Below are positions 52,115 through 60,864 of a stretch of 64,000 nucleotides of DNA, one piece after another (the stretch's first letter is position 1; each line of letters opens with the position of its first letter). This stretch comes from Amycolatopsis sp. NBC_01488 (GTDB taxonomy: Bacteria; Actinomycetota; Actinomycetes; Mycobacteriales; Pseudonocardiaceae). Below the pieces are notes generated by a model. It ran no database searches and had not been told where the DNA came from. It was given only the letters and a program-made list of their open reading frames with translations. Location of the stretch: NCBI RefSeq assembly GCF_036227105.1, contig NZ_CP109434.1, positions 7,722,501 through 7,786,500 on the forward strand. Direction: 5' to 3'. The translations under genes were made by a program, and so were the position numbers.

Positions 52115-52152
52115 GCCGGGCCTGGCCGTCGTTGCCGACGGACAGGCCCGGC
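52115..52152 (-). terminator. Terminator after the GH54 arabinofuranosidase gene
   Basis: Two-part stem: GCCGGGCCTG with CAGGCCCGGC outside, CCGTCG with CGACGG inside, loop TTGC. It lies 14 bases after the stop codon at 52166 and insulates the GT4-GT2 operon downstream. Confidence 0.7.
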
Positions 52153-52165
52153 GTCCCGCGCCGGG

Positions 52166-53722
52166 TCAGGGCGCCCAGGGCTGAGCGACGACCCAGCTGA
52201 CGTCGTCGTTGTACGACGTCGCGCTGTCGAACGCGTGCGCACCGCTCGTGTCGGCGATGTACACGGTGTTGTTGTAGTGCCGCAGGTACTTCCCGGAGTA
52301 GTTGTACGAGCGGAACGACGTGCCCTGCCCGCTCTTCCCGGCGACCGGGCAGAACGTGGCGTCGGCGCGGAAGGCCGCGCTGCCGTCCATCGGCTGGCGG
52401 TACACCTGGAAGTTGAAGTGGCGCAGGAAGTCCCCGGGGTAGTTGCGGGATTCGAACGACACGCAGGACGCACTGGCCAGCCCGCGGCGGACGATCCAGG
52501 TGGCGTCGTTCTTGTCCAGGGTGGAGCTGACCGGCGAGATCACCGCGTTGTCGTTCTGGTGACGGAGGTAGTCGCTCGTGCAGCACGCGGTGGTCGCGCG
52601 CACGGAGATCTCCGAGCCGGGGTTCAGGGTGCCGGTGGCGCCGGTCGGGCCGCCGTAGCCGACCGAGACGACGTTGGCCTGCACCGCGTTGTCCGCCGCG
52701 TCGGTCGGCAGCCCGGCCGTCATCACGCCTTCGAAGAACGACCCGATCGAGCCGTTGCTGTTGTCACCGCCGGTGCCCAGGACGATCGCGCCCTCCTGGT
52801 GCATCGGCGAGTACCCGGCGCGCGTCGGCTCGGAGCCGGAGTAGGTCGTCCGGAGGCCGCCCGACTGCGCGTTGCCGTCCTTGAGCGCGAAGAAGTTCTG
52901 GCCGTTGTTCTTCAGCAGCGCGGTGACGAACGGTGCCGTGACGCCGGTGTTCGCGGAGTTCTGGCTGCCGCCCGCGCCGGACTGGAACAGCCCGTTCTCC
53001 AGGTCGGCCTGCACCCAGGGACCGGCGCCGTAGCACGGCTGGAACCAGCACTCGGTGCCGAAGTTGAGGGCGTCCATGTGCCCGTTGCCGGTGTCCTGGT
53101 TGTTCGTCTCGGCGTTGCCGTAGTCGAAGCAGCAGGCGCCGTTGACGTGGGTGCCGGAGGTGATCATGTACATGCCCTCGGGCTGGCCGTTCTTCGCGAC
53201 GCCGGACGTCGAGTTGTCGCGGTAGCCCATCCGGCCGGAGAACGAGGCGCCGTAGACCTGGTGGCCGCCGGCGGTGACCGGCAGGGCGTCCGCGGGGACG
53301 CCGGTGTCCTGGCCGCCCGCACCGCCGGGACCTTCGATCGTCAGGTCGTTGTGCCGCGGGGACTGGTCGTAGATCTCGGTGATCAGGCAGGTCGTCCCGG
53401 CGCAGAAGGAGTCCTGGGCCGCCGCGTTGGCGTAGCCGCCCGCCGCCAGCAGGCCGATGTTGGTCTTCGCGCCGTCGGATGCGCGCTGGACTTGGTACAG
53501 CGGGCCGTTGTAGGTGCCGTAGAGAGCGCGCGTGGTGCTGTGCGCGGCGACGCACGCCGTGCCCGCCGCCCCGTAGATGTCACACGGCAGCGAAGCGGCG
53601 GCCGAAGCGGTCGAGGCGGTCATCAAGCTCGCGAGTGCCAGTACCACGGCACCGGCGAGCGAGAGCAAAACCCTCGGCCTACTGTTAGCGCTAACATTCT
53701 TGCCGTCTCGACGTTGAGACAT
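52166..53722 (-). CDS. Secreted alpha-L-arabinofuranosidase, GH54 with AbfB (CBM42) domain
   Basis: 518 residues. Signal peptide at 9-42 (RVLLSLAGAVVLALASLMTA). The GH54 catalytic domain runs from about 43 to 370: SLPCDIYGAAGTACVAAHST, CAGTTCLITEIYDQSPRHND, GYRDNSTSGVAKNGQPEGMY, FDYGNAETNNQDTGNGHMDA. The C-terminal AbfB beta-trefoil (about 385-518) has the repeats SDYLRHQND, PGDFLRHFNF and SGKYLRHYNN. It removes arabinofuranose side chains from arabinoxylan or arabinan. Start ATG 53722 follows GGAGG. An LacI-type palindrome lies just inside the coding start (53683-53696). Confidence 0.95.
   Translation of the reverse strand: MSQRRDGKNVSANSRPRVLLSLAGAVVLALASLMTASTASAAASLPCDIYGAAGTACVAAHSTTRALYGTYNGPLYQVQRASDGAKTNIGLLAAGGYANAAAQDSFCAGTTCLITEIYDQSPRHNDLTIEGPGGAGGQDTGVPADALPVTAGGHQVYGASFSGRMGYRDNSTSGVAKNGQPEGMYMITSGTHVNGACCFDYGNAETNNQDTGNGHMDALNFGTECWFQPCYGAGPWVQADLENGLFQSGAGGSQNSANTGVTAPFVTALLKNNGQNFFALKDGNAQSGGLRTTYSGSEPTRAGYSPMHQEGAIVLGTGGDNSNGSIGSFFEGVMTAGLPTDAADNAVQANVVSVGYGGPTGATGTLNPGSEISVRATTACCTSDYLRHQNDNAVISPVSSTLDKNDATWIVRRGLASASCVSFESRNYPGDFLRHFNFQVYRQPMDGSAAFRADATFCPVAGKSGQGTSFRSYNYSGKYLRHYNNTVYIADTSGAHAFDSATSYNDDVSWVVAQPWAP
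53683..53696. promoter_or_regulatory. LacI-type operator inside the start of the GH54 gene
   Basis: TGTTAGCGCTAACA is a perfect 14-bp palindrome with central CG, 27-40 bases after the ATG, coding for the pre-signal segment NVSANS. An operator just downstream of a start can block elongation. Alternatively, the true start lies further in. Confidence 0.6.
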
Positions 53723-53832
53723 AAAGCCTCCATGGCTTGGCCGAATTATGTGAGCGTTACCAGCGAGCACTATCCAGTCCGGTCCCCGGTTCGTCAACGC
53801 TCTCATCGGGCGCAAAACGGACGCCCGCTCGA

Positions 53833-53848
53833 CCTAAAACGATTTAGG
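53833..53848. promoter_or_regulatory. LacI-like palindrome between GH54 and GH78 genes
   Basis: CCTAAAACGATTTAGG has 6-bp perfect arms (CCTAAA/TTTAGG) around ACGA, about 110 bases upstream of the GH54 start and 133 upstream of the GH78 start. Probably an operator or promoter-overlapping site for one or both. Confidence 0.5.
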
Positions 53849-53933
53849 GAGCCGCGGGCCGACTCGGCGCGGGCGTCCCCGCGGAGTATTGCCAACGTGT
53901 GAGTTCGTGATTACAGTCACGTATCACGTCTGA

Positions 53934-53946
53934 TTGAAACGTTCAA
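53934..53946. promoter_or_regulatory. Rhamnose-type operator candidate upstream of GH78
   Basis: TTGAAACGTTCAA (arms TTGAA/TTCAA, centre ACG) ends 34 bases before the GH78 ATG. It is one base short of the TTGAAACGTTTCAA form expected for LacI/GalR sites. Its position suits repression of the rhamnosidase gene. Confidence 0.5.
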
Positions 53947-53980
53947 ACTCGTCGCCCATCCCCGCCTCCAGGGAGCCCGT

Positions 53981-56900
53981 ATGCTGCCCTCCAAGCTTTG
54001 GCGCGCGACCACCACGACGCTCGCCGCGATCCTGGTCCTCTCCGCCGCCTCGGTGCCCCCGGCCGGGGCCGCTCCCCCGGTCGACCTGGCCGGCGCGCAC
54101 TGGATCTGGTACCCGGAAGGCAACGCCCGCGCCGACGCGCCGGCCGCGACCCGGTACTTCCGCACCACCTTCACCGTCCCCGCCGCCGCGGTCAGCGACG
54201 CTCGGTTCGTCGTGACCGGCGACGACACCGCCGACGTCTGGCTCAACGGCCGGCCACTGGCCTCCTCCGCGCGCACCACGGACTCGTGGCGGACGGCGCT
54301 GGCCGTCGACCTGCGGCCCGCGCTCACCCCCGGCGTCAACACGCTCGCCGTCGCCGTCCGCAACGCCGGCGGCCCGGCGGGCCTGCTGGGGCGGCTGCGG
54401 GTGACGACCGCGTCGGGCACCACCGACCTGACCACCGGCGCCGGCTGGAAGAGCGCGACGAGCGCGCCGGACGGCTGGGAACAGCCGGGCTTCGCCGACG
54501 GCACCTGGGCGGCGGCGGCCGATCTCGGCACCTATGGCGCCGCGCCGTGGGGCAGCGGCGTCAGCACGCCCGGCGCGTCCGACAAGACGCCGCTCTCCGT
54601 CGCGAGCGCCACGGTCGGGCAGCGAACCGACCCGATCGGCGTCGATCAGCCCCGGTTCGGCTGGAAGCTCGCGTCCTCGGCTCCGCAGCAACGGCAGTCG
54701 GCGTACGAAATCCTCGTGTCGACCGGCGGCAAGGACGTCTGGGACAGCGGCCGCGTCACCTCCGGGCAGCAGGCGGACGTCGCCTACGGCGGCCCGGCGC
54801 TGACCTCGCTGACCGCCTACACGTGGAAGGTCCGCGTCTGGGACGGCCAGGGCCGGATGAGCGGCTGGAGCCCGGTGCAGCGCTTCGAAACGGCGTTGCG
54901 CGACCCCGCGTCCGAGTGGACCGGCGCGTTCCTCGGCCGCGCCACCGCGGGCCCGGACCTCGCCGGAGCGAACTGGATCTGGTACCCCGAGGGCGACCCG
55001 GCCGGTGGCGTGCCGCCGGCCACCCGGTTCTTCCGCAAGACCGTCGACCTGGCCGCGGCGCCGACGAAGGCCACCCTCGTCGTGACCGGTGACGACACCG
55101 CGACGGTGTGGGTCAACGGCACCCAGGTCAGCGACTCCCCGCGGGTCGCCGACTCCTGGAAGACGGCCGCCGTCGTCGACGTGAGCGGCCTGCTCACCGC
55201 CGGGACGAACACGATCGCCGTCAGCACGGAGAACACCACGCAGAGCCCGGCCGGGATGATCGCGAAGCTGACCGTCCAAGATGGACCGACGGTCGGCACC
55301 GACGGCACGTGGAAGGCCGCCCAGACCGGCCCGTCCGGCTGGCAGCAGCGCGGGTTCGACGACACCGCGTGGCCGGCGGCGAAGGCGGTGGCCGGCTACG
55401 GCAGCGGCCCGTGGGGCGCGAACGTCGCCGTCGCCGCACCTTCTCCCCTGCTGCGCAAGAGTTTCACGGTCTCGAAGCCGGTCGCGAGCGCGCGGCTGCT
55501 CACCACCGCGCTCGGCCTGCAGGAGACGCACCTCAACGGCGCCAAGGTCGGCGGCGAGGTCCTGGCCCCGGGCTGGACCGACTACACGAAACGCCTGCAG
55601 TACCGCGTTTCCGACGTCACCGGCCAGCTCCGGTCCGGCGAGAACGTCCTCGGCGCGATGGTCGGCAACGGCTGGTACTCCGGCAGCATCGGCATCGCCG
55701 GGAGCCAGAAGTACGGCACCGAGCCGTGGTACTCGGCGCAGCTGAAGCTGACGTTCACCGACGGCACGTCCACCACGGTCGCGACCGACGGCACCTGGAA
55801 GACCGCCGACGGCCCGATCCGCGCCGACGACCTCTACCAGGGCGAGACGTACGACGCGCGGCTCGCGGCGGCGGGCTGGGACCGGCCGGGGTTCGACGAC
55901 CGCGCCTGGGCGGCACCCCGGGTGAAGACCGGCGCCAAGCCGAACCTGGTGTCCCAGGTGGACAACGGCGTCACGGTGCAGCAGGAGTTCAAGCCGGTCG
56001 CGTGGACGCAGCCGAAGCCCGGCGTGTGGGTGGCCGACCTCGGCCAGAACTTCAGCGGCGTCGACCGGCTGTCGGTGACCGGCCCGGCCGGCACCACGGT
56101 CACCGTGCGCCACGCCGAGGTGCTCAACCCGGACGGCACGATCTACACGGCGAACCTGCGCGCGGCCCAGGCGACCGACCGGTTCACCCTGGCGGGCACC
56201 GGGAGCGCGGAGACGTACGAGCCGCGCTTCACCGTGCACGGCTACCGGTACGTCGAGCTGACCGGCCTGCCGTCCGCTCCGACGGCCGCGACGTTGACCG
56301 GGCGGGCGATGTGGACGTCCGGCGCGCAGACGGGGACGTTCACGACGTCGAACGCGCTGGTGAACCAGCTGCAGCACAACATCCTGTGGGGTGAGCGCTC
56401 GAACATGCTGTCCGTGCCGAGCGACTGCCCGCAGCGCGACGAGCGGCTCGGCTGGACCGGCGACATCGGCATCTTCTCCGGCACGTCGACGTTCAACCTC
56501 GACGTCGCGAACTTCCTCGGCAAGTTCAGCGACGACCTGGTCGACGCGCAGCACGACGACGGATCGTTCACCGACGTCGCGCCGGGTGTGCTGGGCGGTT
56601 CGGGCACGGCGGGCTGGGGTGACGCGGGCGTCATCGTGCCCTACACCCTCTGGCAGCGCTACGGCGACACGAGCGTGATCGACGAGCACTTCGCGGCGAT
56701 GGTCAAGTGGGTCGAGTACCTGCGCTCGACGTCCGGCGCCGACCTGATCCGCGACCATCAGACGTACGGGGACTGGCTCAACGTCAACGACAACACCGCG
56801 CAGGACCTGATCTCGACGGCGTTCTTCGCGTGGTCGTCGCGGCTGGTGTCGCGGATGGCCGCGGCCACCGGCCACGCGGCCGAGGCGGCGAAGTACGGGA

Positions 56901-57631
56901 CGCTCGCCGACCAGATCGGGGCGGCGTTCACGAACCGGTTCGTCCAGGCCGACGGCACGGTCGGGTCGAACACGCAGACCGGGTACGTCCTGGCACTGGC
57001 GTTCGGGCTGCTGCCGGCTTCGCAGGTACAGCCGGCGGCGGACAAGCTGGCCGCTCGGGTCGCCGCGGCGAACGGGCACCTCAGTGTCGGGTTCCTCGGC
57101 GTCGAGAACCTGCTCCCGGTGCTGGCCGCGCACGGCCACGCGGACGTCGCGTACCAGGTGCTGCTGCAGCCGGACTTCCCCGGCTGGGGCTACATGATCG
57201 GCCACGGCGCGACCACGATCTGGGAGCGCTGGGACGGGATCAAGCCGGACGGCTCGTTCAACGACCCCGGGATGAACTCGTTCAACCACTACGGCCTCGG
57301 CTCGGTGGGCGACTTCCTGTACCGCTCGGTCGGCGGCCTCTCGCCCGCGTCCCCGGGCTACGCGTCGCTGCTGGTGGCGCCGCGGCCGGGCGGCGGGCTG
57401 ACGTCGGCGAAGTCGGCGTACGAGACGCCGTACGGCGGCGCGGCCAGCGACTGGTCGATCTCGGCCGGGAAGCTGACGCTGAAGGTGACCGTCCCGGCCG
57501 GTTCGTCGGCGACGGTCCAGGTGCCGACGTCGCAGCCGGGATCGGTGGTCGCGCCACCGGAAGCGGTGCCGTCGTCGGCGGGGTCGTACTTCGTGCCCGC
57601 CGGGTCGTACGTCTTCACGGCTTCGGCGTGA
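53981..57631 (+). CDS. Secreted alpha-L-rhamnosidase, GH78
   Basis: 1216 residues. Signal peptide (TTTTLAAILVLSAASVPPAG, cleavage near AGAAPPV). Two similar jelly-roll, CBM67-like modules at about 30-190 and 325-480 each begin AGAxWIWYPEG and share VVTGDDTAxVWxNG, an internal duplication. An Ig-like module lies between. The Bac_rhamnosid beta domains start at about 490. The (alpha/alpha)6 catalytic region at about 790-1130 carries DCPQRDERLGWTGD (acid and substrate-binding Asp/Glu) and GATTIWERWDG (general base Glu). A C-terminal beta domain follows. It removes terminal L-rhamnose from rhamnogalacturonan or flavonoid glycosides. Divergent from GH54. Confidence 0.95.
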   Translation: MLPSKLWRATTTTLAAILVLSAASVPPAGAAPPVDLAGAHWIWYPEGNARADAPAATRYFRTTFTVPAAAVSDARFVVTGDDTADVWLNGRPLASSARTTDSWRTALAVDLRPALTPGVNTLAVAVRNAGGPAGLLGRLRVTTASGTTDLTTGAGWKSATSAPDGWEQPGFADGTWAAAADLGTYGAAPWGSGVSTPGASDKTPLSVASATVGQRTDPIGVDQPRFGWKLASSAPQQRQSAYEILVSTGGKDVWDSGRVTSGQQADVAYGGPALTSLTAYTWKVRVWDGQGRMSGWSPVQRFETALRDPASEWTGAFLGRATAGPDLAGANWIWYPEGDPAGGVPPATRFFRKTVDLAAAPTKATLVVTGDDTATVWVNGTQVSDSPRVADSWKTAAVVDVSGLLTAGTNTIAVSTENTTQSPAGMIAKLTVQDGPTVGTDGTWKAAQTGPSGWQQRGFDDTAWPAAKAVAGYGSGPWGANVAVAAPSPLLRKSFTVSKPVASARLLTTALGLQETHLNGAKVGGEVLAPGWTDYTKRLQYRVSDVTGQLRSGENVLGAMVGNGWYSGSIGIAGSQKYGTEPWYSAQLKLTFTDGTSTTVATDGTWKTADGPIRADDLYQGETYDARLAAAGWDRPGFDDRAWAAPRVKTGAKPNLVSQVDNGVTVQQEFKPVAWTQPKPGVWVADLGQNFSGVDRLSVTGPAGTTVTVRHAEVLNPDGTIYTANLRAAQATDRFTLAGTGSAETYEPRFTVHGYRYVELTGLPSAPTAATLTGRAMWTSGAQTGTFTTSNALVNQLQHNILWGERSNMLSVPSDCPQRDERLGWTGDIGIFSGTSTFNLDVANFLGKFSDDLVDAQHDDGSFTDVAPGVLGGSGTAGWGDAGVIVPYTLWQRYGDTSVIDEHFAAMVKWVEYLRSTSGADLIRDHQTYGDWLNVNDNTAQDLISTAFFAWSSRLVSRMAAATGHAAEAAKYGTLADQIGAAFTNRFVQADGTVGSNTQTGYVLALAFGLLPASQVQPAADKLAARVAAANGHLSVGFLGVENLLPVLAAHGHADVAYQVLLQPDFPGWGYMIGHGATTIWERWDGIKPDGSFNDPGMNSFNHYGLGSVGDFLYRSVGGLSPASPGYASLLVAPRPGGGLTSAKSAYETPYGGAASDWSISAGKLTLKVTVPAGSSATVQVPTSQPGSVVAPPEAVPSSAGSYFVPAGSYVFTASA

Positions 57632-57635
57632 AACC

Positions 57636-57673
57636 GAGCCGGTACCGCCGCTTCCCCGCGGCGGTACCGGCTC
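57636..57673. terminator. Bidirectional terminator between GH78 and P450 genes
   Basis: A 16-bp perfect stem, GAGCCGGTACCGCCGC with GCGGCGGTACCGGCTC, around loop TTCCCC. It starts four bases after the GH78 stop and overlaps the P450 stop codon (57672). Confidence 0.75.
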
Positions 57674-58994
57674 AGTCCACGAGCCTGAACTTCAGGTGGA
57701 AGTTGTCCAGGCCGGCCGGGAGCGGGCGGTCCGGGGCCAGTACCGGCCCGGACGCCTGCTCGAAACCGTGCTGCCGCAGCAGGTTGGCGAGCATCGTGCT
57801 CGCGCAGAACTGGACGAGGTCGCGGCCGGGGCAGATCGCCGGGCCCGCGCTGAACGGCACGAGAGCGGGGTTTTCCGCCGCGCGGCCGTCGAGCCAGAGG
57901 TCCGGGTCGAAGGAGTCCGCATAGGACAGACGCGCGTCGCGGTGGAAGAACGGGGTGAAGACCAGCAGCGTCGTGCCCGCCGGACCCCACTCCGTTTCTT
58001 CCGTCGTTTCGCGCAGCAGCATCGGCGTCGTCGGCCAGAGCCGGACGGACTCCAGCACGCACGCCCGCAGGTAGCTCAGCTGGTGCGGCTCGGCGGGGTC
58101 CACATCGGACAGTTCGGTGCGGACGCGGTCCAGCGCCGCCGGGTGGGCCGCCAGCAGGGCCAGGGCCCGGAACGTCGCCATGCCCGCGGCGTCGAACGCG
58201 AACAGCCAGTGCGCCACCTGGTCGGCCGCGCTGCCGTCGGCACCGGCGTCCGCGATCACCGCCGCCAGGCTGCCCGGCTCGGCCCGGCCGAGGTGCGCGG
58301 TGAGCCGGGCGCGGAACTGCTCCCGCAACTGCTTGCGCCGCGGGTGCAGGTACGCCCAGTTCGCGTCGAACCGCAGCCGTTCCAGCAGGTCGGTGAGGGT
58401 TTCGTCGTCGCGTGCGCCCGGCCCGAGCACGACCGTCCGGACCACGCGCCACCACGCGACGTCGAAGGCGTCCCAATCGAGCGAGCCGTCGTGCGTGACC
58501 TCGCTCAGCAGCACGGCGGCCTCGTCCGCGATCGCCCGCGCGAACGGTGTCGCGAGTTCGTGCAGCGGACGCCCCGGTTCGAGCACGGCCTCGGTGAAGC
58601 GGCGACGCGGCGCGCGGTCGGCCGCGTCCGAGATGAGCACGCCGTGCGGCTGGAAGTGGCCCAGCGCGGCTCGTTTCTCCACTGTGGACGGACTGAACGG
58701 CGTCGGCGCGCCGGCCAGCAGCGTCCCGACGTCCGCACCGGACAGCACCAGTTCGACCGACCGGCCCGGGACGCGCAGCTTGAGCGGACGCCCGTCGTGC
58801 TTCGCCCGCAGCCGCGCCAGCAGGTGCACGGCCAGCCGGTCGGCCCCCAGCTTCGCGGCCACGGCCATCGCCGCGGGACGCCGTTTGATCACCCCGCCGG
58901 CCAGCGTGGGCACCGCCACCTCCAGCGCGACTCGGACCGTCTCGGCCACCGATGCGGTCGCCGGGCGCGTGAGCTTTCCCTGGGTCGACGTCAT
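57672..58994 (-). CDS. Cytochrome P450
   Basis: 440 residues. Heme loop FSAGPAICPGRDLV with the Cys ligand, K-helix E-x-x-R as CVLESVRLWP, and I-helix FAFDAAGMATFRAL, where the usual A/G-G-x-D/E-T-T reads AAGMATF: the acid and first Thr are replaced, suggesting altered oxygen activation. The N-terminal 70 residues hold an amphipathic stretch rather than a membrane anchor (VAVPTLAGGVIKRRPAAMAV). Substrate unknown. It lies 40 bases after the zinc-finger gene on the same strand and no ferredoxin gene is adjacent. Start ATG 58994, weak ribosome-binding site. Confidence 0.92.
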   Translation of the reverse strand: MTSTQGKLTRPATASVAETVRVALEVAVPTLAGGVIKRRPAAMAVAAKLGADRLAVHLLARLRAKHDGRPLKLRVPGRSVELVLSGADVGTLLAGAPTPFSPSTVEKRAALGHFQPHGVLISDAADRAPRRRFTEAVLEPGRPLHELATPFARAIADEAAVLLSEVTHDGSLDWDAFDVAWWRVVRTVVLGPGARDDETLTDLLERLRFDANWAYLHPRRKQLREQFRARLTAHLGRAEPGSLAAVIADAGADGSAADQVAHWLFAFDAAGMATFRALALLAAHPAALDRVRTELSDVDPAEPHQLSYLRACVLESVRLWPTTPMLLRETTEETEWGPAGTTLLVFTPFFHRDARLSYADSFDPDLWLDGRAAENPALVPFSAGPAICPGRDLVQFCASTMLANLLRQHGFEQASGPVLAPDRPLPAGLDNFHLKFRLVD

Positions 58995-59034
58995 GGACGT
59001 GCGGCTACCCGGGACCGCCGGACCGGAAACGCGA

Positions 59035-59379
59035 TCAGTGCCGCAGCGCGAGGTTCAGCATGTCCCCGGCGTGGTCCAGGCAGTCGAGGCAGATCACCGC
59101 GTCCCGCTGGGCGCAGGTGACGCGCAGCAGCGGGCGGCGCAGGCCGAGGAACGTCCGGCGCTCGCGGCGGCCGCAGAACTCGCAGACCGCGGCCAGCGGC
59201 GACGTGACCGCCGCCAGTACGTCCCCGCTCGGCGTCTCGCGATCGGCGCCGTCCCGCGCCACCCGCAGGCCGGTCCGCACGCAGTCCACGCAGATCGGCC
59301 CGGCCTTGCCGGGGACCCGCGGGCCCCGCACCGTTCCGCAGAACCGGCAGGGCCGCCCGGCCCCGTTCGCCGCCGTCAC
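59035..59379 (-). CDS. Small double zinc-finger (ClpX C4-like) protein
   Basis: 114 residues with two four-cysteine fingers: CRFCG...CVDC (about residues 11-34) and CEFCG...CLDC (about 67-101), spaced like the ClpX-type zinc-binding domain (GPICVDCVR, AVICLDCLD). There is no ATPase part, so it may be an adaptor or a protein-interaction module. The start is GTG 59379 with GGAGGCGGT immediately upstream. Upstream partner of the P450 gene, probably co-transcribed. Confidence 0.72.
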   Translation of the reverse strand: MTAANGAGRPCRFCGTVRGPRVPGKAGPICVDCVRTGLRVARDGADRETPSGDVLAAVTSPLAAVCEFCGRRERRTFLGLRRPLLRVTCAQRDAVICLDCLDHAGDMLNLALRH

Positions 59380-59564
59380 ACCGCCTCCAACCCGGTTTCG
59401 CCGCACGCACCCCCGGGAACCCCGGACGCGACGCCACCACCCGGTCACGCTACCCGCATCCGGCCGGGCGGGGGCAACGGCGGAACCCGGCTCACGCTCG
59501 GCCGGGGGCCGCGGGCACGGACCTCCCGCCCGGGCGGCACGGCACGAGCGGGCAGGAGGGAACG

Positions 59565-60824
59565 TTGTCGTCGTTGACGGTGCTGTTCGGCGTGGCCGGG
59601 CTGCTGGCCCTGGCCGCCGCGATCGTGCCGAAGCTCGTCGCCGACCGGCCGTTCTCGGTGCCGCTGGCGATGCTGATGGCCGGGATCGTGCTGGGCCTGC
59701 TGCCACTGCCCGCGCCCTACGGCAACGGCTGGAGCGACCCCGCCGCCCACCTGCACGGCGTCGAGTCCTTTACCCAGCTGGGTATTCTCGTCGCGCTCGC
59801 CGGAGCGGGCCTGTCCGTCGACCGGCCGTTCGGCCTGAAGCGCTGGGGCTCGACGTGGCGGCTGCTCGCGGTGACCATGCCGCTGTCGATCCTGGCGATC
59901 GCCGCGCTCGGGTACTGGTGGCTCGCGCTGGCGCCGGGCGTCGCCTTGCTGCTGGCCGCGGCCCTGGCGCCGACCGACCCGGTGCTCGCGGGCGACATCG
60001 GCGTGCCGCACCCCGACGTCGAACCGGAACTCGCTCGCGACAACGAAATCCGCTTCACGCTGACCACCGAGGCGGGCTTCAACGACGGCCTGGCCATGCC
60101 GTTCGTCCTGCTCGGCCTGGCGATGGCGGGCAGCAGGCCGAACCTGGACCTCTCGTGGGTGCTCGTCGAGCTGCTGCTGCCCATCGCGACCGGCGTCGTG
60201 CTCGGCCTGGTCGCCGGGCGCGGGCTCGGCTGGGCGATCTTCCACACGTCGTCGGACCGGCTGCGGCTCGCCGAGTACGGCGACGGGCTGGTCCTGCTGG
60301 CGCTCGCCTTCCTGCCGTACGCACTGGCGGAACTGGCCCACGGCAACGGGTTCGTCGCGGTGTTCACCGCCGCGGTCGTGGTGCGCAAGCAGGAGCGGGA
60401 GCACGACTACCACGGCGTCCTGCACGCCTTCGGCCACCAGCTGGAACGCCTGTTCGTGCCGCTCGCCCTGCTCGGGCTGGGCCTCGCCATCGGCGACGGG
60501 CTGCTGCGCGGCCTCCGCCCCCTGGAGGTGGTGATCGCGGTGGTCGCGGTGCTGGTGGTGCGGCCCGTGGTCGGGTGGGTTTCGCTGCTCGGGTCGTCGG
60601 CCGGGCGCCCGGCGAGGCTGGCGATCGCGTTCTTCGGCGTCCGCGGTATCGGCACGCTCTACTACCTCGCGTACGCGCTCGACCGGCTGCCGATGGCGCG
60701 GCAGGACGCGCTGTGGCGGGTCGGCGCCCTCGCCGTCGCCGTGTCGGTGCTGGTCCACGGCATTCTCGCGGAGCCAGCCATCCAGCGGATCGAACGGATG
60801 GGCGGCCACCTGCCGGCGCGCTGA
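59565..60824 (+). CDS. Monovalent cation/proton antiporter, CPA1 (NhaP) type
   Basis: 419 residues, 11-12 predicted membrane helices. Family phrases: MLMAGIVLGLLPLPAPYGNG, FTQLGILVALAGAGLSVDRP, AAALAPTDPVLAGDIGVPHP (the TDP motif), TLTTEAGFNDGLAMPFVLLG with the N-D transport-site pair, and FFGVRGIGTLYYLAYAL. It exchanges Na+ or K+ for H+ across the membrane. The start is TTG 59565 with a near-perfect AGGAGGG upstream; no ATG or GTG fits. It stands directly before the Mrp operon, with a gap of 40 bases. Confidence 0.92.
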   Translation: MSSLTVLFGVAGLLALAAAIVPKLVADRPFSVPLAMLMAGIVLGLLPLPAPYGNGWSDPAAHLHGVESFTQLGILVALAGAGLSVDRPFGLKRWGSTWRLLAVTMPLSILAIAALGYWWLALAPGVALLLAAALAPTDPVLAGDIGVPHPDVEPELARDNEIRFTLTTEAGFNDGLAMPFVLLGLAMAGSRPNLDLSWVLVELLLPIATGVVLGLVAGRGLGWAIFHTSSDRLRLAEYGDGLVLLALAFLPYALAELAHGNGFVAVFTAAVVVRKQEREHDYHGVLHAFGHQLERLFVPLALLGLGLAIGDGLLRGLRPLEVVIAVVAVLVVRPVVGWVSLLGSSAGRPARLAIAFFGVRGIGTLYYLAYALDRLPMARQDALWRVGALAVAVSVLVHGILAEPAIQRIERMGGHLPAR

Positions 60825-60864
60825 GCCCGGTTGGCGACGGTGTCCGCGGGGTACCCGGCCCGGC

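Noticed and set aside
53924..57289. Open frame of about 1120 codons on the minus strand
   Set aside because: Antisense of GH78, whose domains are clear.
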